Origin: VXNE01 sp965261535
Lineage (GTDB): Bacteria; Pseudomonadota; Gammaproteobacteria; Pseudomonadales; Azotimanducaceae
Direction: 5' to 3'
Length of the DNA: 64,000 bases
NCBI GenBank assembly: GCA_965261535.1
Contig: OZ253469.1
Span: 4,712,001 to 4,776,000 of the forward strand
Positions 8,469-17,042 of the stretch are shown here, one piece after another. How positions within the stretch are numbered: position 1 is the stretch's first letter; each line of letters starts with the position of its first letter. A program made the position numbers and the translations under genes. The notes below the pieces were generated by a model that saw only the letters and a program-made list of their open reading frames with translations, did no database searches and was not told the origin of the DNA.

Positions 8469-9352
8469 GCATACTCGTCGATGCCGAGACGCGAGTGCTT
8501 TGCCAGGGTTTCACGGGTTCCCAGGGGACTTTGCACAGCCGGCAGGCGATCGACTACGGCACTCGCGTCGTGGGCGGCGTGACGCCGGGCAAGGGCGGCA
8601 CCGAGCACCTCGGTCTGCCGGTATTCGACACGGTGCGGGAAGCGGTCGCGGCGACCGGCGCCACCGCATCGGTGATCTATGTTCCCGCGGCTTTCTGCAA
8701 GGACTCGATCCTGGAGGCGCTCGACGCCGGGATCGATCTGATCGTTTGCATAACGGAAGGCATTCCAACGCTCGACATGCTGGCGGTGAAGGCGCGGCTC
8801 GACCTGACGGATGCTCGCCTCATCGGTCCGAATTGTCCCGGCGTCATCACTCCCGGCGCCTGCAAGATCGGCATCATGCCGGCGGACATCCACTTGCCCG
8901 GGCGCGTCGGCGTCGTCTCGCGCTCCGGCACGCTCACTTACGAGGCGGTCAAACAGACCACCGAGATGGGTTTCGGCCAATCCACCTGTGTCGGCATTGG
9001 CGGCGATCCGATCCCGGCCAGCAGCTTCGTCGACATCCTGGAACTATTGCAGTCCGACGATGGCACGGAAGCCATCGTCATGGTGGGTGAGATCGGAGGC
9101 ACGGCGGAGGAGGAAGCGGCCGAGTACATCGGCGCGAACGTGACAAAGCCCGTGGTGGCGTATATTGCGGGGGTTACCGCGCCGCCGGGCAAGCGGATGG
9201 GTCACGCCGGTGCCATTATCGCGGGCGGCAAGGGCACGGCTGAAGAGAAGCTGGCCTCGCTTGACGCGGCGGGCGTGCGGACGGTCCGGAGTCTCGCCGA
9301 CATCGGCGCGGCGCTCGCGGAAATCACCGGGTGGGCGGGTCGGGATGTATAG
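8465..9352 (+). CDS. sucD: Succinyl-CoA synthetase alpha subunit
   Basis: This 295-residue protein has the CoA-binding GFTGSQGTLHSRQAIDYG near the N-terminus and the phosphohistidine loop GKRMGHAGAI near residue 245. It pairs with sucC (GTGA overlap) as the catalytic, phosphorylated subunit. The normal C-terminus ends near GAALAEITGW. The last residues (WAGRDV) and the TAG stop are encoded by the first unit of a 22-bp tandem repeat that continues downstream, an unusual ending for this gene. Confidence 0.97.
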   Translation: MSILVDAETRVLCQGFTGSQGTLHSRQAIDYGTRVVGGVTPGKGGTEHLGLPVFDTVREAVAATGATASVIYVPAAFCKDSILEALDAGIDLIVCITEGIPTLDMLAVKARLDLTDARLIGPNCPGVITPGACKIGIMPADIHLPGRVGVVSRSGTLTYEAVKQTTEMGFGQSTCVGIGGDPIPASSFVDILELLQSDDGTEAIVMVGEIGGTAEEEAAEYIGANVTKPVVAYIAGVTAPPGKRMGHAGAIIAGGKGTAEEKLASLDAAGVRTVRSLADIGAALAEITGWAGRDV

Positions 9353-9435
9353 GTGGGCGGGTCGGGATGTATAGGTGGGCGGGTCGGGATGTATAGGTGG
9401 GCGGGGCGCGATGCATAGCGGGTCGGGATGCATAG
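9331..9435 (+). repeat. 22-bp tandem repeat array overlapping the sucD stop
   Basis: The unit (GTGGGCGGGTCGG + GATGTATAG) is repeated exactly at 9331, 9353 and 9375. A diverged fourth unit lies at 9397 and a partial fifth at 9419-9435. The first unit contains the last codons and TAG stop of sucD. The unit length is not a multiple of three, but each copy carries TAG, so copy-number changes would not alter SucD. Slipped-strand expansion is the simplest origin. Confidence 0.9.
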
Positions 9436-9443
9436 TCCCCCGA

Positions 9444-9470
9444 TTGAAAAAGAACGCGACGAACCCATAT
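9444..9470 (+). promoter_or_regulatory. Sigma32-like heat-shock promoter for htpG
   Basis: TTGAAA at 9444-9449 is separated by 14 bases from CCCATAT at 9464-9470, close to the RpoH consensus (CTTGAA, 13-15 bases, CCCCATnT). It lies about 130 bp before the htpG start, directly after the tandem repeat. htpG is a classic RpoH target, so site and gene agree. The leader between 9480 and 9602 holds nothing else I can name. Confidence 0.65.
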
Positions 9471-9602
9471 AAGCTCACCATAAGCCGGTGCCTTGAGCTT
9501 CGCCTTCGAGTCGGCGCGCAGGCAAAGCCGAGGCGTTAGGGCCTTATACGACCTTCCCGGCGTTAGGCAAACCAGCGCCGACTTCCATCAAACGGCAGAC
9601 CT

Positions 9603-11468
9603 ATGACGATCGAGACACGCGGATTTCAGACCGAAGCCAAGCAGTTGCTCCACCTGATGATTCACTCCCTGTACTCCAACAGGGAGATATTCCTGCGCGA
9701 ACTCATTTCCAACGCCTCGGACGCCATCGACAAACTACGTTTCGAGTCCCTTGTCAACGACGCGCTGATTGCCGACGATCCCCAGTTCAAGATCGGCATT
9801 GAATTCGACGCGGATGCCAAGACGCTGTCGATTGCCGATAACGGTATTGGCATGACCCGAGAAGATGTGATCGAGCAGCTAGGCACCATTGCGAAATCCG
9901 GGACGGCCGAGTTTTTCGAGCGGCTTTCGGGAGATCAGCGCCAGGACGCACAGCTTATTGGCCAGTTCGGCGTGGGTTTCTACAGCGTGTTCATGGCCGC
10001 GGACGAAGTCGAAGTGCTTACACGCAAGGCGGGAACCGCCCAGGGAACGCGCTGGAAGTCGAAAGGCGAGGACGAGTTCACTGTCGAGGACGCCGAGGCA
10101 GATCGCGGCACACGCGTTTTATTGCATCTCAAGCCCGATGCCCAGGAATTCGCGGAAGCATTCCGGCTCAAGACCATCGTGCGCAAGTACTCGGACCACA
10201 TAGGCGTGCCGGTGGTCATGCCCGCAGAAACCGCGGGCGACAAGGACGGGGAGGACGAAGACGCCGACAGCGCGCCCGCGGAGGAGGTGATCAATTCCGC
10301 CACCGCGCTGTGGACTCGCTCGCGCAGCGAGATCAAGGACGACGAATACAGGGAGTTCTACAAGCACGTCTCCCACGACTTCGAAGACCCCTTGGCCTGG
10401 AGCCACAACAGGGTGGAGGGGAAGCTCGAATATACGAGCCTCGTCTTCGCTCCCCGCCGCGCGCCGTTCGACTTGTGGAACCGCGAGTCCCCGCGCGGCC
10501 TGAAGCTCTATGTGCAGCGCGTGTTCATCATGGATGACGCCGAACAGTTCCTGCCGCTGTACCTGCGCTTCGTTCGCGGCATCGTCGACTCCAACGATCT
10601 GCCGCTTAACGTTTCCCGCGAGATCCTGCAGCAGGACCCGGCCGTTGCCACGATCAGGAACGCGCTTGCCAAACGCATTCTCGATTCGTTGTCGAAACTC
10701 GATGGCGACGACTACGACCAGTTCTGGGGCGAGTTCGGCCAGGTCTTGAAGGAGGGGATTGCCGAGGACTTCGCCAATCGTGAAACGATCATGAAGCTGA
10801 CGCGCTTTTCGTCCACCGAAAAGGATGGCGAGGACCAGCGCACTTCGCTGACTGACTATCTCGGCCGCATGCAGGAAAGTCAGAGAAAGATTTACTACCT
10901 CATCGCCGACAGCCTTTCGGCCGCGAGACAAAGCCCGCACCTCGAAATATTCAAACAGCGGGGCATCGAGGTATTGCTGCTGACCGACCGGATCGACGAG
11001 TGGTTCATGACGTTCGTCAACGAATTCGATGGCAAGCCGTTGCAGGATGTCACGCGGGGAGAACTCGACCTGGACGGCGAGGCGAAGCCCGAGGACGAAG
11101 CGGACGACGATGCCTTGGCCAAGCGTATCAAGGACGTACTGGAGGGTCGGGTCGAAAGCGTGCGCCGCTCGACGCGGCTGACCGACTCGCCGGCGTGCCT
11201 GGTGCTCGGCGAACACGACATGGGCGCCCAGATGCGGCGGCTGATGGAAGCTAGCGGGCAATCGGCACCTGATTCCAAGCCGCACTTCGAATTCAATCCC
11301 GATCATCCCCTGGTGTCAAAACTGGACGGAGAGGCTGACGAGGAGCGCTTCGGCGACCTGGTGAAACTCCTGTTCGACCAGGCCAGTCTCGCCGAGGGCC
11401 AAGCGCTTGCCGACCCCGGCGACTATGTTCGCCGAGTCAATTCGCTGCTGCTCGAACTGCTGGCGTGA
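9603..11468 (+). CDS. htpG: Molecular chaperone HtpG (Hsp90)
   Basis: This 621-residue cytosolic Hsp90 has the GHKL ATPase motifs near the N-terminus (ISNASDAIDKLRFE, DNGIGM, GQFGVGFYSVFMAADEV). The middle-domain segment SNDLPLNVSREILQ contains the catalytic-loop arginine. The C-terminal dimerisation domain is present. Length is normal for bacterial HtpG. It is preceded by a sigma32-like promoter and stands alone between sucCD and gpsA. Confidence 0.97.
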   Translation: MTIETRGFQTEAKQLLHLMIHSLYSNREIFLRELISNASDAIDKLRFESLVNDALIADDPQFKIGIEFDADAKTLSIADNGIGMTREDVIEQLGTIAKSGTAEFFERLSGDQRQDAQLIGQFGVGFYSVFMAADEVEVLTRKAGTAQGTRWKSKGEDEFTVEDAEADRGTRVLLHLKPDAQEFAEAFRLKTIVRKYSDHIGVPVVMPAETAGDKDGEDEDADSAPAEEVINSATALWTRSRSEIKDDEYREFYKHVSHDFEDPLAWSHNRVEGKLEYTSLVFAPRRAPFDLWNRESPRGLKLYVQRVFIMDDAEQFLPLYLRFVRGIVDSNDLPLNVSREILQQDPAVATIRNALAKRILDSLSKLDGDDYDQFWGEFGQVLKEGIAEDFANRETIMKLTRFSSTEKDGEDQRTSLTDYLGRMQESQRKIYYLIADSLSAARQSPHLEIFKQRGIEVLLLTDRIDEWFMTFVNEFDGKPLQDVTRGELDLDGEAKPEDEADDDALAKRIKDVLEGRVESVRRSTRLTDSPACLVLGEHDMGAQMRRLMEASGQSAPDSKPHFEFNPDHPLVSKLDGEADEERFGDLVKLLFDQASLAEGQALADPGDYVRRVNSLLLELLA

Positions 11469-11689
11469 AGGATTGGGCCAAAATGTGCGGCGCGCGCGAC
11501 CGCCTGCTGCTGTCCAGTCGGTCATGATCGCAGAGGAGTTTTTATAATAGTCAGTATAAACAATAGTTTAAATAATTATCTTCCAAAGTGGTAAAAGTCC
11601 ATGGTGTCTCCCGGTCATGGTTCGATCGGCTGAAACCGATGGTGCGGGCGTTTGCTAACATAGCCAGCCTGTCGGATGAGAACATCGTT

Positions 11690-12715
11690 ATGCGAGCGGC
11701 CATCGTCGGCGCGGGGAATTTCGGTACGGCCGTTGCGAACATCATCGCGAAGAACGGACATTGCGCTTACCTATGGACGCGCGACCCCGAACAATTGGCC
11801 GAGATGCGCGCGTACGGCGAGAACAGGCGCTATCTGAAGGGCTTTCCCTTGGAACGCAATGTGATCCCGACCTGCGACATGGCGGTCGCGGTCGGTGCGA
11901 GCGACATCGTGTTCCTGACCGTTCCCACGGCATCGTTCAGGGAGGTGACCCGGGAAGTCGCTCCGCATGTCCCGCCTGGGGTATTCGTTGTCAGTGGTAC
12001 CAAGGGCGTCGAAGCCCAGGGGTTCCACCTCATGAGCCAGATCCTCGACGAACTGTTGCCGCAGTGCGCAACGGGCGTCATCAGCGGGCCTAACCTGGCG
12101 GAAGAGATGGCGAGCAAACAATATGCGGGGACCGTTGTGGCGAGCCGCAGCGACGCGTTGCGCCGAGCGGTGCAGACGGTGCTTCGCAGCGCCGAATTCC
12201 GCGTCTATTCGAGCGCGGACGTCTACGGCGTCGAGTTGGGCGGTGCGCTGAAGAACATCTACGCCATCATTTGCGGAATGGCTGCGGCGCTCGAGGTGGG
12301 GCAGAACACCGTGGGCATGCTCATTACGCGCAGCTTGGCCGAAATGAGCCGCTTTGCGGTATCCCTCGGCGCCAATCCGTTCACTTTTCTCGGGTTGGCG
12401 GGTGTCGGCGACCTGGTCGTTACGTGCACGTCGCCGCTCAGCCGAAATTTTCAGCTCGGCTATCGCGTCGCCAAGGGCAACACGCTGGATGAAGCCATGG
12501 ACCAACTCGGCAAGTTGGCGGAAGGTGTCAACACGCTCAAGGGTGTCCGCGACAAGAGCATGGAATTGAATGTACACATGCCCCTGATGGAAGGGTTGTA
12601 CGACGTGTTGTTCAATCGCGCAGACATCGCTGCTGTGATCGCGGGGCTCATGACGGGCGAGGCGGTGGCTGACGTTGAATTCGCTGCGCCGAAGACCTGG
12701 AGCTACGAACGTTGA
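11690..12715 (+). CDS. gpsA: Glycerol-3-phosphate dehydrogenase (NAD(P)+)
   Basis: This 341-residue enzyme makes sn-glycerol 3-phosphate for phospholipid synthesis. The ATG at 11690 puts the Rossmann motif AAIVGAGNFGTAVA at the very N-terminus, as in the family; upstream in-frame starts would add about 34 unrelated residues. GALKNIYAI contains the catalytic lysine, and the C-terminal domain is complete. A conspicuous AT-rich island (about 11537-11585, including TATAAT at 11543) lies upstream and may hold the promoter. It overlaps the next gene by 4 bases (TTGA). Confidence 0.95.
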   Translation: MRAAIVGAGNFGTAVANIIAKNGHCAYLWTRDPEQLAEMRAYGENRRYLKGFPLERNVIPTCDMAVAVGASDIVFLTVPTASFREVTREVAPHVPPGVFVVSGTKGVEAQGFHLMSQILDELLPQCATGVISGPNLAEEMASKQYAGTVVASRSDALRRAVQTVLRSAEFRVYSSADVYGVELGGALKNIYAIICGMAAALEVGQNTVGMLITRSLAEMSRFAVSLGANPFTFLGLAGVGDLVVTCTSPLSRNFQLGYRVAKGNTLDEAMDQLGKLAEGVNTLKGVRDKSMELNVHMPLMEGLYDVLFNRADIAAVIAGLMTGEAVADVEFAAPKTWSYER

Positions 12716-13617
12716 AATGGCACGGTTTCGCAATCGCCCTCGCCGCGGTGTCGATGCACGCCGCGCAAGACATTCCCAGCGCGCGCGACCTCGATGGGAT
12801 CGACCGCTACCCGCGCTCCTGGATCGTGGAATATGAAGAAGTCGCCGAATCGCTGCCGTATCGGTTTGTCACGGCGCCGGTCGACAAGATTCGTCAGGAC
12901 CTTCGCATCGAAGGTGTGCGGGTCGCGGGTCCAGTTCAGCGCGTGACCTATCGAATTCCGGAGGGCGAGCAACTCGACGATATCGCGGCGCACTATCGGG
13001 AAATCCTGGGCGCGGGGGGATCCGGTATCGTGTTCTCCTGCGAGGGGCAGGACTGCGGCCGCAGCACGATCTGGGCGCACGACGTATTCGGCATTCCCAT
13101 CCTGGTCGCGCCGGATCGCGGCCAGCGCTTCCTGGGCGCCTCGATAACGATTAACGGCGTGGCGAAGCTTGTTGCGGTGTACGCCGTGCAGCGCGGCAAC
13201 CGGCGCCTGTATGCGCATGTAGAGGTCGTGGTGCCGGACGAAGAAGTCGTTTTCGACACCAATCGAACCCTTGCGGAGACCCTGGCGCGAACTGGCTTCG
13301 TGGTCATCGATGGCGTCGTTCCGGACAAGGTGGGCGCGCTCACAGAAGAAGGTATGGCGAAGATCGAGACCGTCGCGGGCAGCCTGGGACCGTTCAGCCG
13401 CGAGACCATTCACGTCGTCTGCCATCTGTATGGATCCGAATCGGTGGATGAATTGAAGCGGTCGTCGGAGCGCTGCGCCGCGACGGCTGCGGAAATCCTG
13501 CGGCGTGTCGGCGGCGTCGCCGCCGAAGCGCACGGCTTGGGGCCGCTCGGCCCGCGGGAAGCGCTGGCAAAAGCTCGGTTGGAGTTGGTGTTGCCGTATC
13601 GCCTGCGCAGTGAATGA
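12712..13617 (+). CDS. DUF4892 family protein
   Basis: This 301-residue protein has a short signal-like start (MKWHGFAIALAAVSMHAA) and the DUF4892 pattern: RVTYRIPEGEQLDDIAAHY, a Cys pair in FSCEGQDCGRSTIWAHDVFG, then LVAPDRGQRFLGASI. The second half (about residues 180-295) resembles an OmpA-like region in layout, as reported for DUF4892 proteins. It is likely periplasmic or outer-membrane associated, and its function is unknown. The TTG start overlaps the gpsA stop. It runs into prmB with an 8-bp overlap, suggesting one transcript. Confidence 0.7.
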   Translation: MKWHGFAIALAAVSMHAAQDIPSARDLDGIDRYPRSWIVEYEEVAESLPYRFVTAPVDKIRQDLRIEGVRVAGPVQRVTYRIPEGEQLDDIAAHYREILGAGGSGIVFSCEGQDCGRSTIWAHDVFGIPILVAPDRGQRFLGASITINGVAKLVAVYAVQRGNRRLYAHVEVVVPDEEVVFDTNRTLAETLARTGFVVIDGVVPDKVGALTEEGMAKIETVAGSLGPFSRETIHVVCHLYGSESVDELKRSSERCAATAAEILRRVGGVAAEAHGLGPLGPREALAKARLELVLPYRLRSE

Positions 13618-14509
13618 AGTTGTCGATACCCTGATCGAGGCGTGTGCGGTCCGCCTGGCCCGCGAGCCCCTCGCGTTCGGCCACGGTAGCGTGAATCCTC
13701 GGAGCGAGGCGGAGCTGCTCGTGATGGGGTTTCTCGAGAATCATCCGCTCGACGAGAATACGCGCGGCGCGCTGCGCGACCTGCTTCAACGGCGCATTGC
13801 CGAGCGCATACCGTCGGCGTATCTCACCGGCCAAGCGTGGTTTGCAGGTCGCTGGTTCGCAGTCCAACCGGGCGTGATGATCCCGCGGTCGCCCATGCAG
13901 GAACTCATTCAGTGCGGCTTCCGACCCTGGCTGCGCCGGATGCCGGAGACCGTGCTCGACATCTGTTGCGGTACCGGCTGTCTTGGCATCTCGACGGCGC
14001 TTCAGTTTCCGGACGCTCACGTCACGCTCGCCGATGTCGACGAAGCCGCGGTGGCGAATGCGCAGACGAATATCGAACGTTTCGCCCTCGCTGGTCGTGT
14101 CGAAGCGCGGCTGTCTGATCTATTCGACGGGCTTGATCGCCAGGAGTTTGACCTGGTGCTGGCCAATCCACCCTACGTCCCGCAGCTCGAGTACCTGGCG
14201 CTGTCGCCGGAGTACGCCCATGAGCCCCGGCGCGGTCTGGAAGCGGGCGCGGACGGCCTCGACTGTTGGCGTCGACTGATGGCCGAAATCGGTCCCTGGC
14301 TGTGCGCGGAGGGCCTGCTCGTCGGAGAAGCGGGGAATACGGCAGCGTCCCTCGGCGCTGCGTTTCATGATCTGCCTTTCGTGTGGCCCGAAATTGAAAC
14401 GGCGGAGCGGCTGTCCGACGGCGGTTTCGGCGTGTTCGTGCTCGACGCCGCCGCGCTAACTTGTCAACCAGCGAGCGACTCCCGATGCTTGCGGCGGTCT
14501 TCCGCGTAG
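13610..14509 (+). CDS. prmB: Ribosomal protein L3 N5-glutamine methyltransferase
   Basis: From a GTG at 13610 the protein has 299 residues. Features are the PrmB/HemK N-terminal helical domain, VMIPRSPMQELI, the SAM motif LDICCGTGCLGIST, and the catalytic NPPY in LANPPYVPQLEY. The VxIPRSP segment and placement directly before aroC favour PrmB over PrmC. It methylates Gln in ribosomal protein L3. It overlaps the DUF4892 gene by 8 bp. aroC begins 10 bp later, the usual prmB-aroC pairing. Confidence 0.88.
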   Translation: MNEVVDTLIEACAVRLAREPLAFGHGSVNPRSEAELLVMGFLENHPLDENTRGALRDLLQRRIAERIPSAYLTGQAWFAGRWFAVQPGVMIPRSPMQELIQCGFRPWLRRMPETVLDICCGTGCLGISTALQFPDAHVTLADVDEAAVANAQTNIERFALAGRVEARLSDLFDGLDRQEFDLVLANPPYVPQLEYLALSPEYAHEPRRGLEAGADGLDCWRRLMAEIGPWLCAEGLLVGEAGNTAASLGAAFHDLPFVWPEIETAERLSDGGFGVFVLDAAALTCQPASDSRCLRRSSA

Positions 14510-14519
14510 CGCAAATCCC

Positions 14520-15593
14520 ATGCCCGGCAACACCTTTGGACAAGCGTTTACCCTGACGACTTTCGGCGAGAGCCACGGCATCGCGATGGGCGCCGTGGTC
14601 GATGGCTGTCCCCCTGGTCTGGCGCTGTCGGAGGCCGACCTGCAGGTCGATCTTGACCGACGTCGCCCGGGGCAATCGAAATACACGACGCAGCGACGCG
14701 AGCCGGACCAGGTGAAGATACTGTCCGGCGTCTTCGAAGGCGTGACCACCGGCACGCCGATCGGGCTCGTCATCGAGAATGTCGATCAGCGCTCGCGCGA
14801 CTACAGTGCCGTCAAGGACCAGCTGCGACCGGCGCACGCCGACTACACCTATCTCAAGAAGTACGGCGTGCGCGACTACAGGGGCGGCGGCCGCGCGTCC
14901 GCGCGAGAGACCGCCATGCGCGTCGCTGCCGGTGCGATCGCGCGCAAGTACCTTGCCGAGCAATACGGTGTGTCGGTGCGCGGGTACCTGGCCGGCATTG
15001 GCGGTATCGTGCCGCGCAAGCTCGATTGGGACGCCATAGACGCCAACCCGTTCTTCTGTCCGGACCCGGACATCGTCGACGATATCGCGGCTCTGATAGA
15101 CGAGTTGCGTTCCGCTGGCGACTCCATCGGAGCGCGGATCAATGTGGTCGCATCGAATCCGCCGGTCGGCCTCGGCGAACCGGTATTCAGCAAGCTCGAC
15201 GCCGATATCGCCGGGGCGATGATGGGCATCAACGCGGTCAAGGGCGTCGAGTTCGGCGCCGGTTTCGACGTCGTGCGCCAGCGCGGCAGCGAACACCGCG
15301 ACGAAATACGCGGCAGCGGCTTTCTGAAGAACGATGCGGGCGGCGTGCTTGGCGGCATCTCGTCAGGCCAGGATATCGTGGTCAGCATCGCCTTGAAGCC
15401 GACATCGAGCCTCGCCATACCCGGCAGGAGCATCGATACGTCGGGCAACGAAGTGGAGGTGGTGACAACCGGGCGCCACGACCCGTGTGTCGGTCTTCGG
15501 GCCACCCCGATCGCCGAGGCGATGGTGGCGATGGTTCTCATGGACCACTTGCTCCGGGATCGCGCCCAGAACGCATCGGTGAGTCGCGAGTAG
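14520..15593 (+). CDS. aroC: Chorismate synthase
   Basis: This 357-residue FMN-dependent enzyme converts EPSP to chorismate, the last shikimate-pathway step. It begins MPGNTFGQAFTLTTFGESHG and has RRRPGQSKYTTQRREPD, GGGRASARET and the C-terminal signature GRHDPCVGLRATPIAEAM. Length and motifs are normal. Chorismate feeds the tryptophan genes further along. Confidence 0.97.
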   Translation: MPGNTFGQAFTLTTFGESHGIAMGAVVDGCPPGLALSEADLQVDLDRRRPGQSKYTTQRREPDQVKILSGVFEGVTTGTPIGLVIENVDQRSRDYSAVKDQLRPAHADYTYLKKYGVRDYRGGGRASARETAMRVAAGAIARKYLAEQYGVSVRGYLAGIGGIVPRKLDWDAIDANPFFCPDPDIVDDIAALIDELRSAGDSIGARINVVASNPPVGLGEPVFSKLDADIAGAMMGINAVKGVEFGAGFDVVRQRGSEHRDEIRGSGFLKNDAGGVLGGISSGQDIVVSIALKPTSSLAIPGRSIDTSGNEVEVVTTGRHDPCVGLRATPIAEAMVAMVLMDHLLRDRAQNASVSRE

Positions 15594-15645
15594 TAATCCG
15601 GCCGAGATAGCCGGGTCAGCCCGCGTCTTCCACGGGCCGCCCGTT

Positions 15646-17040
15646 TCAGGCTTGCTTGAATATCGCCATTTGTGTCGGCGCCCCGAGCCCCGGGTGCGAG
15701 TCGCCGACAGAGCGATGTTCGACGCCGTAGCCGTACTTTTGGCAAATCTGGGCACACCACGCTGAAAACTCCACGCGGGTCCACTCGAAGCGATGATCCG
15801 GATGCCGCAATTGGCCGGGCTTCATGTTCTCGAACGTGGCGTTATATTCAGCATTGGGTGTGGTAATGATCACTGCTCCGGGCTTTGCGAACTCGAACAC
15901 GGACCGTTCAAAAGCACCGAGACGGTCCAGATCGATGTGCTCAATGACCTCGGCGACGACAGCTACGTCGAATCCGTTCAACCGGGCATCCCGGTAAGTT
16001 ACGGATCCATTCATCAGTTCAAGCCGCCTCCGCTGGTTCTCCGGCATTTCCCGCAAACGCAGCCGCCGTTCGGCGAACTCGAGCGCGGCGCTGGACACAT
16101 CCACACCGACTATCTTCCTGAGCGTACGTATACCGAGAAGCTTCCTGATCAGCTTCCCCTCCCCGCAACCCAGATCGATCACCGTGCCCGGCCCGAGCGA
16201 CTTCAGGACATCAACGATTGCATCGATTCGACGATCATTGAGTCGGAGCGGCGCCTCCAGGACCTGCTCCCTATCGGGTTGGCCCTCTTCTTCCGCCGCT
16301 GTTTCCTCGCCGTGGGTCAGTCGCTCAAGGGCGGCGCGCGCAAGACTCCGCCTATGCTTCAGGTAGCGCGATGCGATGAGTTCCTTTTCCGGGTGCGATG
16401 CAAGCCAGTCTTCGCCATGGCGCAAGAGCTTCTCCACTTCGTCGTCACCGACCCAGTAGTGTTTTTTCGTGTCGAGCACCGGGATTAGCACGTACAGATG
16501 GCGCAGCAAATCGCGAAGCCGCTTCGACCCGGTGATCGTCACGGTGAAGTAGGGGCTATTCCCCCAAGCATCGAATTCCAGATCCAGCGGATGTGATTGC
16601 ACGCTGATCTCATAGCCCAGGGGTTCGAACAAGCGCCGCAGCACGGGTTCGCCGCCGCGACTCGGTAGACAGTGGACGACGGCTTCCAGCGGCATTTCCG
16701 ATTCGACAAGTTCCGGTCGGTCGTGGCTGCTGCCGATGAAGGCGGAGCGAAACACCCTGTTGAGGGCAACGCTGAAGAATGACGACGCGACATATGGGCG
16801 GTCATTGACGTAGTCCTCCAATAAACGTTGCTTGCCCCCGCTCCTGATGCTTCGGACCAGCCCGATGGGATCGATTTCAAGCTGAAGCGCCGCCGTACAA
16901 CGTTTCTCCGTCGCTTCCGGGTAGAACACATGCGCCTTGCCGAAAGACAAGTCGAACGATTGCAGCTTGTCCGGATGCTTATGCAGCAAAAAGCCCAGGT
17001 CGGTTGCCGGATTGTGGGTTGTCGATATCGTCAGCAGCAT
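15646..17040 (-). CDS. hen1: Bacterial Hen1, RNA 3'-terminal ribose 2'-O-methyltransferase
   Basis: This 464-residue protein is Hen1 of the Pnkp/Hen1 RNA-repair system, which methylates the ribose at a cleavage site during repair so the RNA resists re-cutting. The N-terminal half (LLTISTTHNPATDLGFLLHK onward) is the Hen1-specific domain that pairs with Pnkp. The C-terminal half is the methyltransferase, with SAM motif VIDLGCGEGKLIRKLL, metal-binding EVIEHI, and ITTPNAEYN followed by RHPDHRFEWTR. The ATG at 17040 follows the Pnkp stop by 2 bp, and a longer start would overlap Pnkp. Confidence 0.93.
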   Translation of the reverse strand: MLLTISTTHNPATDLGFLLHKHPDKLQSFDLSFGKAHVFYPEATEKRCTAALQLEIDPIGLVRSIRSGGKQRLLEDYVNDRPYVASSFFSVALNRVFRSAFIGSSHDRPELVESEMPLEAVVHCLPSRGGEPVLRRLFEPLGYEISVQSHPLDLEFDAWGNSPYFTVTITGSKRLRDLLRHLYVLIPVLDTKKHYWVGDDEVEKLLRHGEDWLASHPEKELIASRYLKHRRSLARAALERLTHGEETAAEEEGQPDREQVLEAPLRLNDRRIDAIVDVLKSLGPGTVIDLGCGEGKLIRKLLGIRTLRKIVGVDVSSAALEFAERRLRLREMPENQRRRLELMNGSVTYRDARLNGFDVAVVAEVIEHIDLDRLGAFERSVFEFAKPGAVIITTPNAEYNATFENMKPGQLRHPDHRFEWTRVEFSAWCAQICQKYGYGVEHRSVGDSHPGLGAPTQMAIFKQA

Positions 17041-17042
17041 CG

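Noticed and set aside
10119..11306. 395-residue frame antisense to htpG
   Set aside because: It is a long shadow frame produced by high GC codon bias in htpG.
13610..14509. Calling this gene prmC (release factor methyltransferase)
   Set aside because: The VMIPRSP motif and position directly before aroC fit PrmB; prmC usually follows prfA.
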